A DNA stretch of 46,733 nt from positions 106,422 through 153,154 of the forward strand of contig NZ_KI272841.1 of assembly GCF_000469505.1 (NCBI RefSeq). The letters are read 5' to 3'. Positions 34,616 to 44,109 of this stretch are shown here, in pieces; positions within the stretch are counted from its first letter, which is position 1; each line of letters opens with the position of its first letter. Source of the DNA: Leptotrichia sp. oral taxon 215 str. W9775. GTDB taxonomy: Bacteria > Fusobacteriota > Fusobacteriia > Fusobacteriales > Leptotrichiaceae. Made by a program: the position numbers and the translations under genes. A model generated the notes under the pieces. It saw only the letters and a list, made by a program, of their open reading frames with translations, was not told the DNA's origin and did not search any database.

Positions 34616-35425
34616 TTGGAAGAGGGAATAAAAAATAAAATAGAAACAATGGAAATATTTAAAGAAACAGCTGATTTTTTTCAATTTATTTTAAAATATA
34701 AAAACTGTTTTTCGAAAAAGAAATACTTTACAGTTGATAAAAATTTTAAAATAATAAGAAAAGAGCCTTCTTTTATATTGGAACTGGCAAATATTTATTA
34801 TAGCGGAACTGAAAATAAGGACGAAGAAATTGAAAAGATTTTAGAAGAGGAATTTTCAGAAACTTATAAGGAAAAAGAAAAACGTATAGACAGAATGTCG
34901 AAAATAGAATTTTCAAAATTAAAGGACAGTTACAGAAGAGCTTTAATTAATGCAAGTGCAGAACATTCGGTAAAACTTGGAAATGAGCTTATGTACAGGG
35001 ATAAAAAAGTATTTTTGGAAATAATGTATAATTTTGCTCTTGTGTCGTGTGACTGTAATAAACTTATAAAAACTTATTTTGCTGAAAAAATGCTTAATGA
35101 AACTGATAAAAATGAAGAAGGAAGTTTTTCAGCAAACAGAATATTTAGGGATGAAATCATAAAAAATATAATTAATTATTTTATCAAATCAGACAGGGAA
35201 TTTTTAGATTATGAAAATGAATCGGATATGAAATATTTTATGGAAAACAAGGCTGATTTGCTTTATAAAAAAATATATACTGAAAAATATGATGAAATCG
35301 TAAAAAAATATGATATAAAAAATGTCAGAAAAATAAATTTTGAAATTAATGAAGAGAAAGAATATGCAGAGCTGTCAGAAAGTAAGAAAAAACTTTATGA
35401 TTATTTTACAAAAACAACTAAATAG
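34616..35425 (+). CDS. Hypothetical cytoplasmic protein between lpxK and serS
   Basis: This 269-residue, highly charged (Lys/Glu) protein is not recognised. It has no signal peptide or membrane span and looks mostly helical. The start is TTG with AAAGGAGG at 34599-34605; the alternative in-frame ATG at 34649 has no ribosome site. It begins 58 bp after lpxK and ends 20 bp before serS, so it probably belongs to the whiA-lpxK-serS operon. Nothing in the sequence points to an activity. Confidence 0.65.
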   Translation: MEEGIKNKIETMEIFKETADFFQFILKYKNCFSKKKYFTVDKNFKIIRKEPSFILELANIYYSGTENKDEEIEKILEEEFSETYKEKEKRIDRMSKIEFSKLKDSYRRALINASAEHSVKLGNELMYRDKKVFLEIMYNFALVSCDCNKLIKTYFAEKMLNETDKNEEGSFSANRIFRDEIIKNIINYFIKSDREFLDYENESDMKYFMENKADLLYKKIYTEKYDEIVKKYDIKNVRKINFEINEEKEYAELSESKKKLYDYFTKTTK

Positions 35426-35445
35426 AAAAGGAAAAGGAGAACATT

Positions 35446-36717
35446 ATGCTTGAAACAAGATATATAAGAGAAAATACCGATAAGGTAAGGGAATATTTGA
35501 AAAATAGAAAGAGTGACTTTAATCTGGATGCTTTTTTAAAGCTGGATGAAGATAGAAGGGAAGTTCTTCAGGAAGTGGAAATGCTGAAGAAGGAAAGAAA
35601 TGAATCAAGTTCACTTATAGGAAAATATAAAAAAGAAGGAAAAGATGCAACAGAATTACTGGAAAAAATGCAGGGTGTAAGTGCTAAAATAAAGGAACTG
35701 GATCAGAAACTTGCAGAAATTGATGAGAAACAGCTTGCATTAGCTTACACTATACCTAACAGACTTCATGAAAGCACTCCAATAGGGGAAGATGAGGATG
35801 ACAACGTTGAAGTGAGAAAATGGGGAGAACCTACAAAATTTGATTTTGTTCCTAAACCTCATGATGAACTTGGAACAGCTCTTGGTATTCTTGATTTTGA
35901 AAGAGGTTCAAAATTAAGCGGATCAAGATTTACAGTATATAAGAAAGCAGGAGCAAGACTTGAAAGAGCTCTTATTAACTTTATGCTGGATACACACACA
36001 TCAGAACATGGATATGAAGAAATAATGACACCTCAGCTTGCCAAGAGGGAAATAATGATGGGAACAGGGCAGTTACCTAAATTTGCTGATGATATGTATA
36101 AAATAGAAGGAGAAGACCTGTTCTTAATACCGACTGCAGAAGTAACACTTACAAACCTTCATAATGGAGAAATTCTGGATGAAGAAGAAATTCCTAGATA
36201 TTACTGTGGATTTACTGCATGTTTCAGACAGGAAGCAGGTTCAGGAGGAAGAGACCTTAAAGGACTTGTAAGACAGCATCAGTTCAACAAAGTAGAAATG
36301 GTGAAAATTGCTCATCCGGATAATTCTTACGAAGAACTTGAAAAAATGGTAAATAATGCCGAAGCAATATTACAGAAATTAAAACTTCCTTACAGGGTAA
36401 TTTCACTTTGCAGCGGAGATATAGGATTCAGTGCGGCAAAAACATACGATCTTGAAGTATGGGTTCCTAGTCAGAATAAATACAGGGAAATTTCTTCTTG
36501 TTCAAATACTGAGGATTTCCAGGCAAGACGTGCAATGATAAAATACAGAGTAAAAGAAACTGGAAAAAGTAGATTTGTGCATACGTTAAATGGTTCTGGA
36601 CTGGCAGTAGGAAGAACTTTACTTGCTATAATGGAAAATTATCAGCAGGAAGACGGAAGTATAAAAGTACCTGACGTACTAGTACCTTATATGGGTGGAA
36701 TGACAGTTATAAAATAA
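35446..36717 (+). CDS. serS: Seryl-tRNA synthetase
   Basis: SerRS charges tRNA-Ser and tRNA-Sec with serine. The 423-residue class II synthetase has the N-terminal tRNA-binding coiled coil (about 30-105), motif 2 in FRQEAGSGGRDLKGLVRQHQF, the serine-binding TAEVTLTNLH, and motif 3 LNGSGLAVGRTLLAIMENYQ near the C-terminus. Length is normal and all motifs are intact. AAAAGGAG precedes the ATG. It follows the hypothetical gene by 20 bp. Confidence 0.98.
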   Translation: MLETRYIRENTDKVREYLKNRKSDFNLDAFLKLDEDRREVLQEVEMLKKERNESSSLIGKYKKEGKDATELLEKMQGVSAKIKELDQKLAEIDEKQLALAYTIPNRLHESTPIGEDEDDNVEVRKWGEPTKFDFVPKPHDELGTALGILDFERGSKLSGSRFTVYKKAGARLERALINFMLDTHTSEHGYEEIMTPQLAKREIMMGTGQLPKFADDMYKIEGEDLFLIPTAEVTLTNLHNGEILDEEEIPRYYCGFTACFRQEAGSGGRDLKGLVRQHQFNKVEMVKIAHPDNSYEELEKMVNNAEAILQKLKLPYRVISLCSGDIGFSAAKTYDLEVWVPSQNKYREISSCSNTEDFQARRAMIKYRVKETGKSRFVHTLNGSGLAVGRTLLAIMENYQQEDGSIKVPDVLVPYMGGMTVIK

Positions 36718-36772
36718 AAAAATTTACGAACCAAAAGAAACATAAAATCCTTAATTTTGAAGAGGAGTTAGG

Positions 36773-37507
36773 ATGAAGAAATTTTTAAAAATTTTAGTTT
36801 TTCTTATAATTCTCGGAGCTGCAGTAGTTTATCTTGAACGTTCAGGATATGTATATCACAATGATATTATTGCCAAGGTATTGCATTATAATGTTGAAGG
36901 GCTGGATGTTTCACATCATCAGATAAGAATAAACTGGAAAAGGGTAGACAGAAAGTATAAATTTATTATTATGAAGGCTACCGAAGGAAAAGATTTCCTT
37001 GACAGTGATTTTCTTTATAACTGGAATAATGCAAGATTGAATGGATTTACAGTAGGAGCCTATCATTTTTTTTCAATGTTAAGCAGTGGAGAGGCACAGG
37101 CAGATTACTATATAAGCATGGTACCTGATTCAGATAAGGTTCTTCCGCCGGTAATCGATCTGGAAATACCTACTAAGTATCCAAAAAATGTGGTTATAAA
37201 AGAATTGAAGGATATGATAGAAAAATTGGAAAGACATTATAAAAAAAGAGTCATAATATATGTAACCTATCACACATATAATGCCTATATAAAGGGAGAA
37301 TTTCCGGATAATAGGCTGTGGATAAGAGACATAAAATATATTCCTAAACTTGCTGAAGATGACAGATGGATTATATGGCAAGTTTCAAACAGAGGAAGAG
37401 TGACAGGAATTCCAGGGTTCACTGATAAAAATGTTTTGAGAAGTGGCACAGTTGAAGAACTTATTGAAAATAGCAGAATAAAGATTGAAATGCAGGAAAA
37501 AAATTAG
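36773..37507 (+). CDS. GH25 lysozyme (N-acetylmuramidase), membrane-anchored
   Basis: This 244-residue protein has an N-terminal membrane segment (about 4-21) and a GH25 domain that hydrolyses the muramic acid-glucosamine bond of peptidoglycan outside the membrane. Family motifs are GLDVSHHQ (catalytic-site Asp45), FIIMKATEG, GAYHFF, and PVIDLEIP with Asp129 and Glu131. It closes with the usual WQVSNRGRV and a DKNV segment. GAGGAG supports the start. It may be the last gene of the serS unit. Confidence 0.92.
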   Translation: MKKFLKILVFLIILGAAVVYLERSGYVYHNDIIAKVLHYNVEGLDVSHHQIRINWKRVDRKYKFIIMKATEGKDFLDSDFLYNWNNARLNGFTVGAYHFFSMLSSGEAQADYYISMVPDSDKVLPPVIDLEIPTKYPKNVVIKELKDMIEKLERHYKKRVIIYVTYHTYNAYIKGEFPDNRLWIRDIKYIPKLAEDDRWIIWQVSNRGRVTGIPGFTDKNVLRSGTVEELIENSRIKIEMQEKN

Positions 37508-37553
37508 GGAAATAAAAATCTTATAATGTTTTAAACAAAAAAATTAAATAATA

Positions 37554-37582
37554 TTGCAATTTTGAGTAAAATTTGCTAATAT
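37554..37582 (+). promoter_or_regulatory. fba promoter
   Basis: TTGCAA (37554-37559) and TAATAT (37577-37582) separated by 17 bases, about 57 bases before the aldolase start. The same TTGCAA -35 is used before the queuosine transporter. Confidence 0.65.
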
Positions 37583-37638
37583 GTATTAAGGAAATGAAAT
37601 AGTTTAGCAAAATTTATTATTAATATTAGGAGGCTAAA

Positions 37639-38625
37639 ATGAAATATCATTTTAAAGATTTAGGATTAAGCAACACAAAAGAAATGTTTGCAAAAGCGAA
37701 CAAGGAAGGATACTCAGTACCGGCTTTTAACTTTAACAACATGGAACAATTACAGGCTATTATAGAAGCATGTGTTGAAATGGGGTCGCCGGTAATACTT
37801 CAAGTATCTACAGGGGCAAGAGATTACATTGGAAAAGAAATGTTACCTTGGTTAGCTAAAGCTGCAACTGCATATGTTGAAGCTTCAGGATCAGATATAC
37901 CGGTAGCGTTACACTTAGATCATGGTCCAAACTTTGCAACAGCTAAAGATTGCATAGAATATGGATTCTCTTCAGTAATGTATGATGGATCTCACCATCC
38001 ATATGATGAAAACGTTGCAGAAGCAAAAGAAGTTGCAGAATTTGCACACCAGCACGACGTAACAGTTGAAGCTGAATTAGGAGTTTTAGCTGGAATCGAA
38101 GATGACGTTGTAGCAGCTGAACACGTTTACACTCAACCTGATGAAGTTGAAGATTTCGTATCTAAAACAGGAGTAGATTCATTAGCAATTGCTATAGGAA
38201 CTTCTCACGGAGCACATAAATTTAAACCAGGAGACGATCCTAAATTAAGATTGGATATTCTTGCTGAAATTGAAAAAAGAATACCTGGATTCCCTATAGT
38301 ATTACACGGATCTTCAGGAGTACCTCAACAATTCGTAAAAATGATAACTCAATATGGTGGACAAATTGCAGATGCAATCGGTATACCTGATGAAGAATTA
38401 AGAAAAGCTTCTAAATCAGCAGTTGCTAAAATAAACGTTGATACTGACGGAAGATTAGCTTTCACAGCTGGAATAAGAGAAGTATTTGCAAATAAACCAG
38501 GAGAATTCGATCCTAGAAAATATTTAGGGCCTGCAAAAAATTACATGAAAAACTACTACAAGGAAAAAATTCAAAATGTATTTGGATCTGAAGGTGCTTA
38601 CAAAAAAGGTGCTGAAAGAAAATAA
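37639..38625 (+). CDS. fba: Class II fructose-bisphosphate aldolase
   Basis: This zinc aldolase splits fructose-1,6-bisphosphate in glycolysis. The 328-residue protein shows the N-terminal VPAFNFNNMEQLQA, metal-binding LHLDHGPNF, YDGSHHPYDENV, the ELGVLAGIED segment, GTSHGAHK, VLHGSSGVP and KINVDTDGR. Codon choice is more restrained than in its neighbours, as expected for a highly expressed gene. AGGAGG precedes the ATG; a promoter lies just upstream and two hairpins downstream, so it is its own unit. Confidence 0.97.
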   Translation: MKYHFKDLGLSNTKEMFAKANKEGYSVPAFNFNNMEQLQAIIEACVEMGSPVILQVSTGARDYIGKEMLPWLAKAATAYVEASGSDIPVALHLDHGPNFATAKDCIEYGFSSVMYDGSHHPYDENVAEAKEVAEFAHQHDVTVEAELGVLAGIEDDVVAAEHVYTQPDEVEDFVSKTGVDSLAIAIGTSHGAHKFKPGDDPKLRLDILAEIEKRIPGFPIVLHGSSGVPQQFVKMITQYGGQIADAIGIPDEELRKASKSAVAKINVDTDGRLAFTAGIREVFANKPGEFDPRKYLGPAKNYMKNYYKEKIQNVFGSEGAYKKGAERK

Positions 38626-38661
38626 TCGATTTGATGATTGACCTTTAAAATAAAAATTAAG

Positions 38662-38692
38662 TTCTAAGTCGGTTGTTATGACCGACTTAGAA
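38662..38692 (+). other. Strong hairpin after fba without a T-tract
   Basis: TTCTAAGTCGGT (38662-38673) and ACCGACTTAGAA (38681-38692) form a perfect 12-bp stem with a 7-base loop. No T run follows, so it may stabilise the fba mRNA 3' end or assist the terminator 33 bases later. Confidence 0.8.
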
Positions 38693-38724
38693 TGATGAAT
38701 AACTAAAGTAAATTGTTACATGAC

Positions 38725-38755
38725 AGATGAAAATTTTTTTTTTCATCTTTTTTAT
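38725..38755 (+). terminator. fba terminator
   Basis: AGATGAAAA (38725-38733) pairs with TTTTCATCT (38740-38748), followed by a T6 tract. The T-rich loop is short. Confidence 0.75.
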
Positions 38756-38856
38756 TTAAAATGATATCATAGCAGTAAAATCCTTATATTAAAAGATATA
38801 CAGATAAAAAGCAGTTCGTGATAAATAATAAATTTAAAATATATTCAGGAGGAAAA

Positions 38857-40470
38857 ATGAGAACGAAAATTGACGGGACAAAATATATTTTTGTCACAGG
38901 AGGTGTAGTTTCTTCGTTAGGAAAAGGAATAGTGGCATCTTCATTAGGAAGACTTTTAAAAGAAAGAGGATACAAGGTAACTATACAGAAATTTGATCCA
39001 TACATAAATGTCGATCCTGGAACAATGAGCCCTTACCAGCATGGAGAAGTATTTGTAACTGAAGATGGTGCTGAAACAGATTTGGATTTAGGCCATTATG
39101 AAAGATTTATAAATGAAGATCTTACTAGATATAATAACCTTACTACTGGAAAAATTATGTCAAAAATAATTTCTAAAGAAAGAAAAGGTGAATTTTTAGG
39201 TGGAACAGTTCAGACTGTACCTCACGTAACAGATGAAATTAAGTATAATATTATGAAAGCTGCGGAAGAAAGCCAGTCTGACATAGTTATCACAGAAATA
39301 GGAGGAACAATAGGGGATATAGAAAGCGATCCTTTTATAGAAGCAATAAGACAGCTTAAAAGGGAAGTAGGAAGAGAAAATATAGCCTATATTCACGTAA
39401 CTTTATTACCTTATCTGAAAGCTGCAGGAGAATTAAAGACAAAACCTACACAGCACAGTGTTAAAATGCTTCAGGGACTTGGAATTTCTCCAGATGTGAT
39501 TATAGTAAGAAGTGAGCATCCTGTAGATCAGAATATTAAAAAGAAAATATCGATATTCTGTGATATAGATGAAGAAGCTGTAATAGAATCCCTTGATGCA
39601 GAAACTCTGTATGAAATACCTTTAACAATGGAAAGACTTGGACTTGCAGATGTAATTTGTAAACATTTTAAAATAGAAAATAAAAAACCTGCTCTTATTG
39701 AATGGAATAAAATGGTGGAAAAATTTAAACACCCTAAAAAGCTTATAAAAGTAGCAGTAGTAGGAAAATATGTAGAATTGAAGGACGCTTATATAAGTAT
39801 AACAGAATCAATTGAACATGCCGGATTTAATCTTGATACAAAGGTTGAAATTGATTATCTGAAGGCTGGAGAATTTGAAATAGAAAAACTTGCAAATTAT
39901 GATGGAATACTTGTTCCAGGTGGATTTGGAGACAGAGGAATAGAAGGGAAAATAGATGCAATAGAGTTTGCAAGAAAAAATAAAATCCCATTCTTTGGAA
40001 TATGTCTTGGAATGCAGATGGCATGTGTAGAATTTGCAAGAAACGTCCTTGGATATGAAGGGGCAACTTCAACTGAATTTGATAGCGATACAAAATATCC
40101 AATAATCAGTCTTATGGAGGAACAGGAAGGGCTTGAATATTTAGGTGGAACAATGAGACTTGGATCTTATCCATGTATTTTAAAAGATGACAGCCATGCG
40201 GCAAGAGTTTATGGTAAAACATCTATAAATGAAAGACATAGACATAGATACGAGTTTAACAATAAATATAAGGAAGAATTTGAAAAAGCCGGAATGGATA
40301 TAGTGGGACTTTCGCCTGATGGAAATTATGTGGAAGTTGTTGAAATAAAAGATCATCCTTATTTCATAGCTTGTCAATATCACCCTGAATTTAAAAGTAG
40401 ACCAATAAAACCGCATCCATTATTTACAGGATGGGTAAAAGCGGCATTGAAAAAAAGAAAAGAGAAATAG
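38857..40470 (+). CDS. pyrG: CTP synthase
   Basis: PyrG converts UTP to CTP with glutamine as ammonia donor. The 537-residue protein has the synthetase domain (about 1-265; YIFVTGGVVSSLGKG, KFDPYINVDPGTMSPYQHGEVFV) and a class I glutamine amidotransferase domain (about 290-535) with the nucleophilic Cys in FFGICLGMQMA and the His-Glu of CQYHPEFKSRP. AGGAGG at 38847-38852 and the family's usual N-terminus favour the ATG at 38857 over an in-frame alternative at 38818. A terminator follows that is shared with ptsH on the other strand. Confidence 0.98.
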   Translation: MRTKIDGTKYIFVTGGVVSSLGKGIVASSLGRLLKERGYKVTIQKFDPYINVDPGTMSPYQHGEVFVTEDGAETDLDLGHYERFINEDLTRYNNLTTGKIMSKIISKERKGEFLGGTVQTVPHVTDEIKYNIMKAAEESQSDIVITEIGGTIGDIESDPFIEAIRQLKREVGRENIAYIHVTLLPYLKAAGELKTKPTQHSVKMLQGLGISPDVIIVRSEHPVDQNIKKKISIFCDIDEEAVIESLDAETLYEIPLTMERLGLADVICKHFKIENKKPALIEWNKMVEKFKHPKKLIKVAVVGKYVELKDAYISITESIEHAGFNLDTKVEIDYLKAGEFEIEKLANYDGILVPGGFGDRGIEGKIDAIEFARKNKIPFFGICLGMQMACVEFARNVLGYEGATSTEFDSDTKYPIISLMEEQEGLEYLGGTMRLGSYPCILKDDSHAARVYGKTSINERHRHRYEFNNKYKEEFEKAGMDIVGLSPDGNYVEVVEIKDHPYFIACQYHPEFKSRPIKPHPLFTGWVKAALKKRKEK

Positions 40471-40496
40471 AAGTTAAATTGTAAACAATAAGTATA

Positions 40497-40568
40497 AAAA
40501 AACTGTCCCAGGAAAAGTGAAAAACTATTTTTATGAGTTATTCATATTTTCTCCGGAGACAGTTTTTT
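40497..40568. terminator. Bidirectional terminator between pyrG and ptsH
   Basis: AAAAACTGTC (40497-40506) pairs with GACAGTTTTT (40558-40567) around a long loop with extra C-G contacts; A and T runs flank the stem on both strands. Confidence 0.82.
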
Positions 40569-40652
40569 ATATTGATATTATTAAAATAGAGATAGCTAAA
40601 ACAAGTGTTTTAAACTATCTCCTTCCATCCGATAAATATTAAATTGTGTAAA

Positions 40653-40913
40653 TTAGTCTCTAATAGTTGCTAATAATTCTCCTAAAACTTCAACTGCTTG
40701 CTCAGCGTCAGCCCCTTCTGCGTGAACAGTTATTTCAGAACCATTTTTGATTCCAATTGATAATAATTTTAACAATGATTTACCGTTTACTTTTTTTCCT
40801 TCATTTTCAACGAAAACATCACTTTCGAATTCTTTTGCCTTAGCTACAAACACACCACCTGGTCTTGTATGTAATCCTGTAGGGTTTGTCATAACAACTG
40901 TCTTACTTGCCAT
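40653..40913 (-). CDS. ptsH: Phosphocarrier protein HPr
   Basis: HPr relays phosphate from enzyme I to sugar-specific EIIA in the PTS. The 86-residue protein has the active His15 in TGLHTRPGG and Ser46 in NGKSLLKLLSIGI, the site phosphorylated by HPr kinase in Gram-positive-type carbon catabolite control. It stands alone, without enzyme I beside it. Shine-Dalgarno AGGAGG and a near-consensus promoter precede it, consistent with high expression. Confidence 0.97.
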   Translation of the reverse strand: MASKTVVMTNPTGLHTRPGGVFVAKAKEFESDVFVENEGKKVNGKSLLKLLSIGIKNGSEITVHAEGADAEQAVEVLGELLATIRD

Positions 40914-40947
40914 TTATATATCCTCCTAAAAATATTTATGTAACTTA

Positions 40948-40976
40948 ATTTTACAATAGTTTTGGGTATTTGTCAA
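40948..40976 (-). promoter_or_regulatory. ptsH promoter
   Basis: On the minus strand a perfect TTGACA (40976-40971) and TAAAAT (40953-40948) with a 17-base spacer, about 35 bases before the ptsH start. Confidence 0.85.
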
Positions 40977-41034
40977 TAAAATATTAAATAGTATCCCTTA
41001 AAAATCATAACATTTGTTATTTGAAATTCATATT

Positions 41035-42642
41035 TTAAACTGTAATTGTTAAAGCCTTGAAATTAGTGTATGTTACATTTCCAGGTTTTGAATTTTTAAT
41101 TTTTTTAACGAATTTTTTTTCACAGTAATCTACTGTGACTTTATCACCTTTATTAGCTTTTGAAAATTCTCCTGCAAGTTTAGCCGCATAGAGAAGAGTA
41201 TCTTCGTCAACTTCCTTCTGTTCCCTTATGATAAGGACATGACTTCCTGGAATATCCTTTACATGCAGCCATATATCTCTTGAAGTACCTCTATTGAAGG
41301 TTATTTCTTCATTTTCCTTATTATTTCTTCCAACAAATATTTTGAAGCCGTTATACTCAAAAGAAAGTAGCTCCCTCTTTTTTGCCTTATTAAGTTTAAT
41401 TTTCTTTTTACCACTGAATTTCAGCTCATTTTCTATTTCTTCAATACCGACAAAGTCAGTTTCCTTTTCAATAAAAAGTTTTACCTCTTCAAAATATTTT
41501 ATTTCATTTTTTATATTCAGAAGTCTTGCATTAAGGGCAGTTTCAGTTCTTTTTCCTTTATTATATCTATTATAGTAAAAATTCAGATTGTCATTTGGAG
41601 ATAGTAACGGATCAAGGGAAATAGTGATATCACAGTTATTGTAAAAATCAAAAACTGTTATTTTATCCATACCGTGCTTAAGTAAATGCATATTTGCAGC
41701 TAATATATCTCCTGTATTTTTGTAATTTTCATAATTTCCGTTCTTTTTTAAATCAATATCTATATTTTTAAGTATTTTTTCAAATTTCTTTATTTGAGTA
41801 TCCACATATTTTACAAGTTCTTTTTTCTTTTCGTTAATTACATTAGATGTAATTGTTGTTCTGAAATATTCGTTTAATCCTTCGTTTAATGTTGAAAATT
41901 CCTTTGTTTCAGTAACTTTATCCTCATATTCGGAAAAATAATTGTAGGTAAGTATTTTTTGTAATTTTCCCCTAATTTCAGCTTCATGAAGAAGTGAAAC
42001 ATAATTTGTAATATATTTTTTATAAATTTCATAACTGTTATAACATTGTGTGGCAAAAACTTTTCCTATTCCTTCAACTTTCCGGATAAAATCCTGTGGA
42101 GATTCAAATGGGAAATTATCTTCATCCAAATATAAAGGAGAGATTTTTTTCTCCTCAAATGGAAGAGTGTATCTTGCCCCAGTCATTATAACTCTATTTC
42201 CTTCATCTATGGAAGAAAAATAGAGGGCTGAAATAATTTTTTCATCATCTGAGGATGTCAGAAATATGTTACTTGCCTTTCCCATTAGCTCCATAGTAAG
42301 AGTAAACTTTTCAACATCTCCAAACTGATTAAGCTTTTCAAAATCAAAATATACAATCCTGTCAAAACCTTCCTGTCTAATATTTATAAGAATAGAATTA
42401 AGAAGATGCTTTTTCAGGGAAAGAAGAAATTTTGACTGAAAATCTGTATTCAAATCCTTTTCTTCCTTTAAATAAAAAATTGTGGAGTTATCCTTAACCT
42501 GAAAAAGAAGATTATTCTTACCAAAGAAAAAAGAAAGTGAGGAACGGTCATACTGATAAATTTTAGTTAGTCTGTAATTTACTATTTTTTCCTTTATCTC
42601 CTTAATTAAAAAAGATAATCCTATTCCATCAATATATATCAT
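41035..42642 (-). CDS. rqcH: NFACT-family ribosome quality control factor RqcH
   Basis: RqcH binds stalled 50S subunits and recruits tRNA-Ala to add C-terminal alanine tails that mark nascent chains for degradation. The 535-residue protein has NFACT-N at about 1-200, with the conserved Asp-Arg pair in EGFDRIVYFDF, a helical coiled middle (about 270-420), and the NFACT-R domain at the C-terminus (GFKIFVGRNNKENEEITF, RDIWLHVKDIPGSHV). Older annotations call it a fibronectin-binding protein. It is last in the minus-strand cluster after marR/feoA, separated by a hairpin. Confidence 0.93.
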   Translation of the reverse strand: MIYIDGIGLSFLIKEIKEKIVNYRLTKIYQYDRSSLSFFFGKNNLLFQVKDNSTIFYLKEEKDLNTDFQSKFLLSLKKHLLNSILINIRQEGFDRIVYFDFEKLNQFGDVEKFTLTMELMGKASNIFLTSSDDEKIISALYFSSIDEGNRVIMTGARYTLPFEEKKISPLYLDEDNFPFESPQDFIRKVEGIGKVFATQCYNSYEIYKKYITNYVSLLHEAEIRGKLQKILTYNYFSEYEDKVTETKEFSTLNEGLNEYFRTTITSNVINEKKKELVKYVDTQIKKFEKILKNIDIDLKKNGNYENYKNTGDILAANMHLLKHGMDKITVFDFYNNCDITISLDPLLSPNDNLNFYYNRYNKGKRTETALNARLLNIKNEIKYFEEVKLFIEKETDFVGIEEIENELKFSGKKKIKLNKAKKRELLSFEYNGFKIFVGRNNKENEEITFNRGTSRDIWLHVKDIPGSHVLIIREQKEVDEDTLLYAAKLAGEFSKANKGDKVTVDYCEKKFVKKIKNSKPGNVTYTNFKALTITV

Positions 42643-42672
42643 ATCTTATAATTCCTTTCAAATAATAAATAA

Positions 42673-42717
42673 AAATGGATAAAATCTTACATAGATTATA
42701 TAAAATATTATCCATTT
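42673..42717 (-). terminator. Hairpin between marR/feoA and rqcH, probable terminator
   Basis: AAATGGATAA (42673-42682) and TTATCCATTT (42708-42717) are perfect complements. On the minus strand a T-rich run follows. Loop length is 25 bases. It would end or attenuate transcription before rqcH. Confidence 0.6.
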
Positions 42718-42732
42718 AAAGCATGTATTTAA

Positions 42733-43395
42733 TTATACATAATTTCTTGTAACCATTATATCAGAAGCATCATCAATACTGATAACTTTTTCATCTCCGT
42801 CAACAAGCAGCATAATAATGTGTTTGTTAATATCAAGTATTTTGATAAGGGATTTTATAACAATTCCTTTTTCATTCAAATATTTTCTTATTGCGGGGCT
42901 CCCTTTAAAAGATGACACCTGAACAATATCTCCCTTTTCAAAGCTCAGTATGGATTCTGGCTGAATATCTTTTTTTACTTTATTAAGGTTATTTACAATT
43001 ATCTTGAAAACTTCAACAAAAGTATTGAGTTTTTCTTTAGGAATTTCTGAAGTGACTTTTTCAAGAATGTTTGAATGAAAGTTTCCATGATATTTGTAAG
43101 CCAGAAGTCCTTTTTTAGATAACTGTACAAAAACTTTTCTTCTGTCACTTTCAGAACGGTTACGTTCTATAAAATATTTATCTGTCAGTTTATTTACTGC
43201 AACAGATGCTGTTCCCATTGTAATTCCAAGCTTATCAGCGAGCTCATTCATTGTAAGAGATTCTTCCCCAATTGCTTCAATTACGTGTAATTCAGTAGTA
43301 GTAAGACATTTTATAACCTGATTCAAGTTAATTTCCTCAATTTTATAATATGTCTTATAAAATTCATCTAGCAATGCTTCGATTTCTAAATACAT
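42733..43395 (-). CDS. MarR-type regulator fused to a FeoA-like domain
   Basis: This 220-residue protein is probably a transcriptional regulator. A MarR winged helix covers about 20-135 (LTTTELHVIEAIGEESLTMNELADKLG, then recognition helix TMGTASVAVNKLTDKY and wing RSESDRRKVFVQLS). Residues about 150-220 look like a FeoA/SH3-like beta barrel (FEKGDIVQVSSFKGSPAIRKYLNEKGI), reminiscent of metal-dependent repressors with C-terminal SH3 domains. This suggests a metal- or iron-responsive regulator, but metal-binding residues are not obvious. It lies 35 bp after rpe in the same direction. Confidence 0.8.
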   Translation of the reverse strand: MYLEIEALLDEFYKTYYKIEEINLNQVIKCLTTTELHVIEAIGEESLTMNELADKLGITMGTASVAVNKLTDKYFIERNRSESDRRKVFVQLSKKGLLAYKYHGNFHSNILEKVTSEIPKEKLNTFVEVFKIIVNNLNKVKKDIQPESILSFEKGDIVQVSSFKGSPAIRKYLNEKGIVIKSLIKILDINKHIIMLLVDGDEKVISIDDASDIMVTRNYV

Positions 43396-43430
43396 TATGT
43401 ACCTTCCTTTTCCTTCATTTTTAATATCGA

Positions 43431-44066
43431 TTATTTTAAAGATTCTATTTTTTCCTTATAGTTTCCACTAAACACATAAGAACCGGCAACAAGGATATTT
43501 GCCCCTGCTTCCTTTACTTTTTTTGCAGTTTCGGCATTTATTCCACCGTCTACTTGAATATCTATCTCCTTATTAATATTACGTAATTCTTTAATTTTTT
43601 CTGTCATATCTTCTATAAATTTTTGTCCTCCAAATCCAGGATTAACTGTCATAATAAGTACCATATCAATATTTTTCAGATCGTACTTTATCATTTCCAG
43701 AGGAGTAGACGGATTTAGGGCAATTCCTACTTTTTTTCCATAGGATTTAATTAACTGCACTGTTCTGTTAAGATGTTTTGTGGCTTCAGCGTGAACAGTG
43801 ATAATATCTGCACCTGCATCAACCATATCTTTTATGTACATATCAGGATTTTCAACCATAAGATGCACATCAAAAACAAGACTGCTATGTTTTCTTATTG
43901 CTGAAATAACAGGAGCTCCAAAACTTATATTAGGAACATAGTTACCATCCATAACATCAAGATGCAAATATTCAGCACCATGTTTTTCCACTTCTGATAT
44001 TTCTTCCCTTAAATTACTGAAGTCTGCAGCAAGCAATGAAGGAGCTATAATAATTTTCCTTTCCAT
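43431..44066 (-). CDS. rpe: Ribulose-phosphate 3-epimerase
   Basis: Rpe interconverts ribulose-5-phosphate and xylulose-5-phosphate. The 211-residue TIM barrel has IIAPSLLAADFSNL, LHLDVMDGNYVPNISFG, FDVHLMVENP, MTVNPGFGGQKFI and IQVDGGIN, with the metal and catalytic Asp residues intact. As in dtd, an upstream in-frame GTG (44075) overlaps the Shine-Dalgarno AAGGTGG, so the ATG at 44066 is the start. The cluster order PASTA-rsgA-rpe is a familiar Gram-positive arrangement. Confidence 0.97.
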   Translation of the reverse strand: MERKIIIAPSLLAADFSNLREEISEVEKHGAEYLHLDVMDGNYVPNISFGAPVISAIRKHSSLVFDVHLMVENPDMYIKDMVDAGADIITVHAEATKHLNRTVQLIKSYGKKVGIALNPSTPLEMIKYDLKNIDMVLIMTVNPGFGGQKFIEDMTEKIKELRNINKEIDIQVDGGINAETAKKVKEAGANILVAGSYVFSGNYKEKIESLK

Positions 44067-44109
44067 AAAAACCACCTTTACTAAATAAATTTTATTTAAT
44101 CTTCAATAT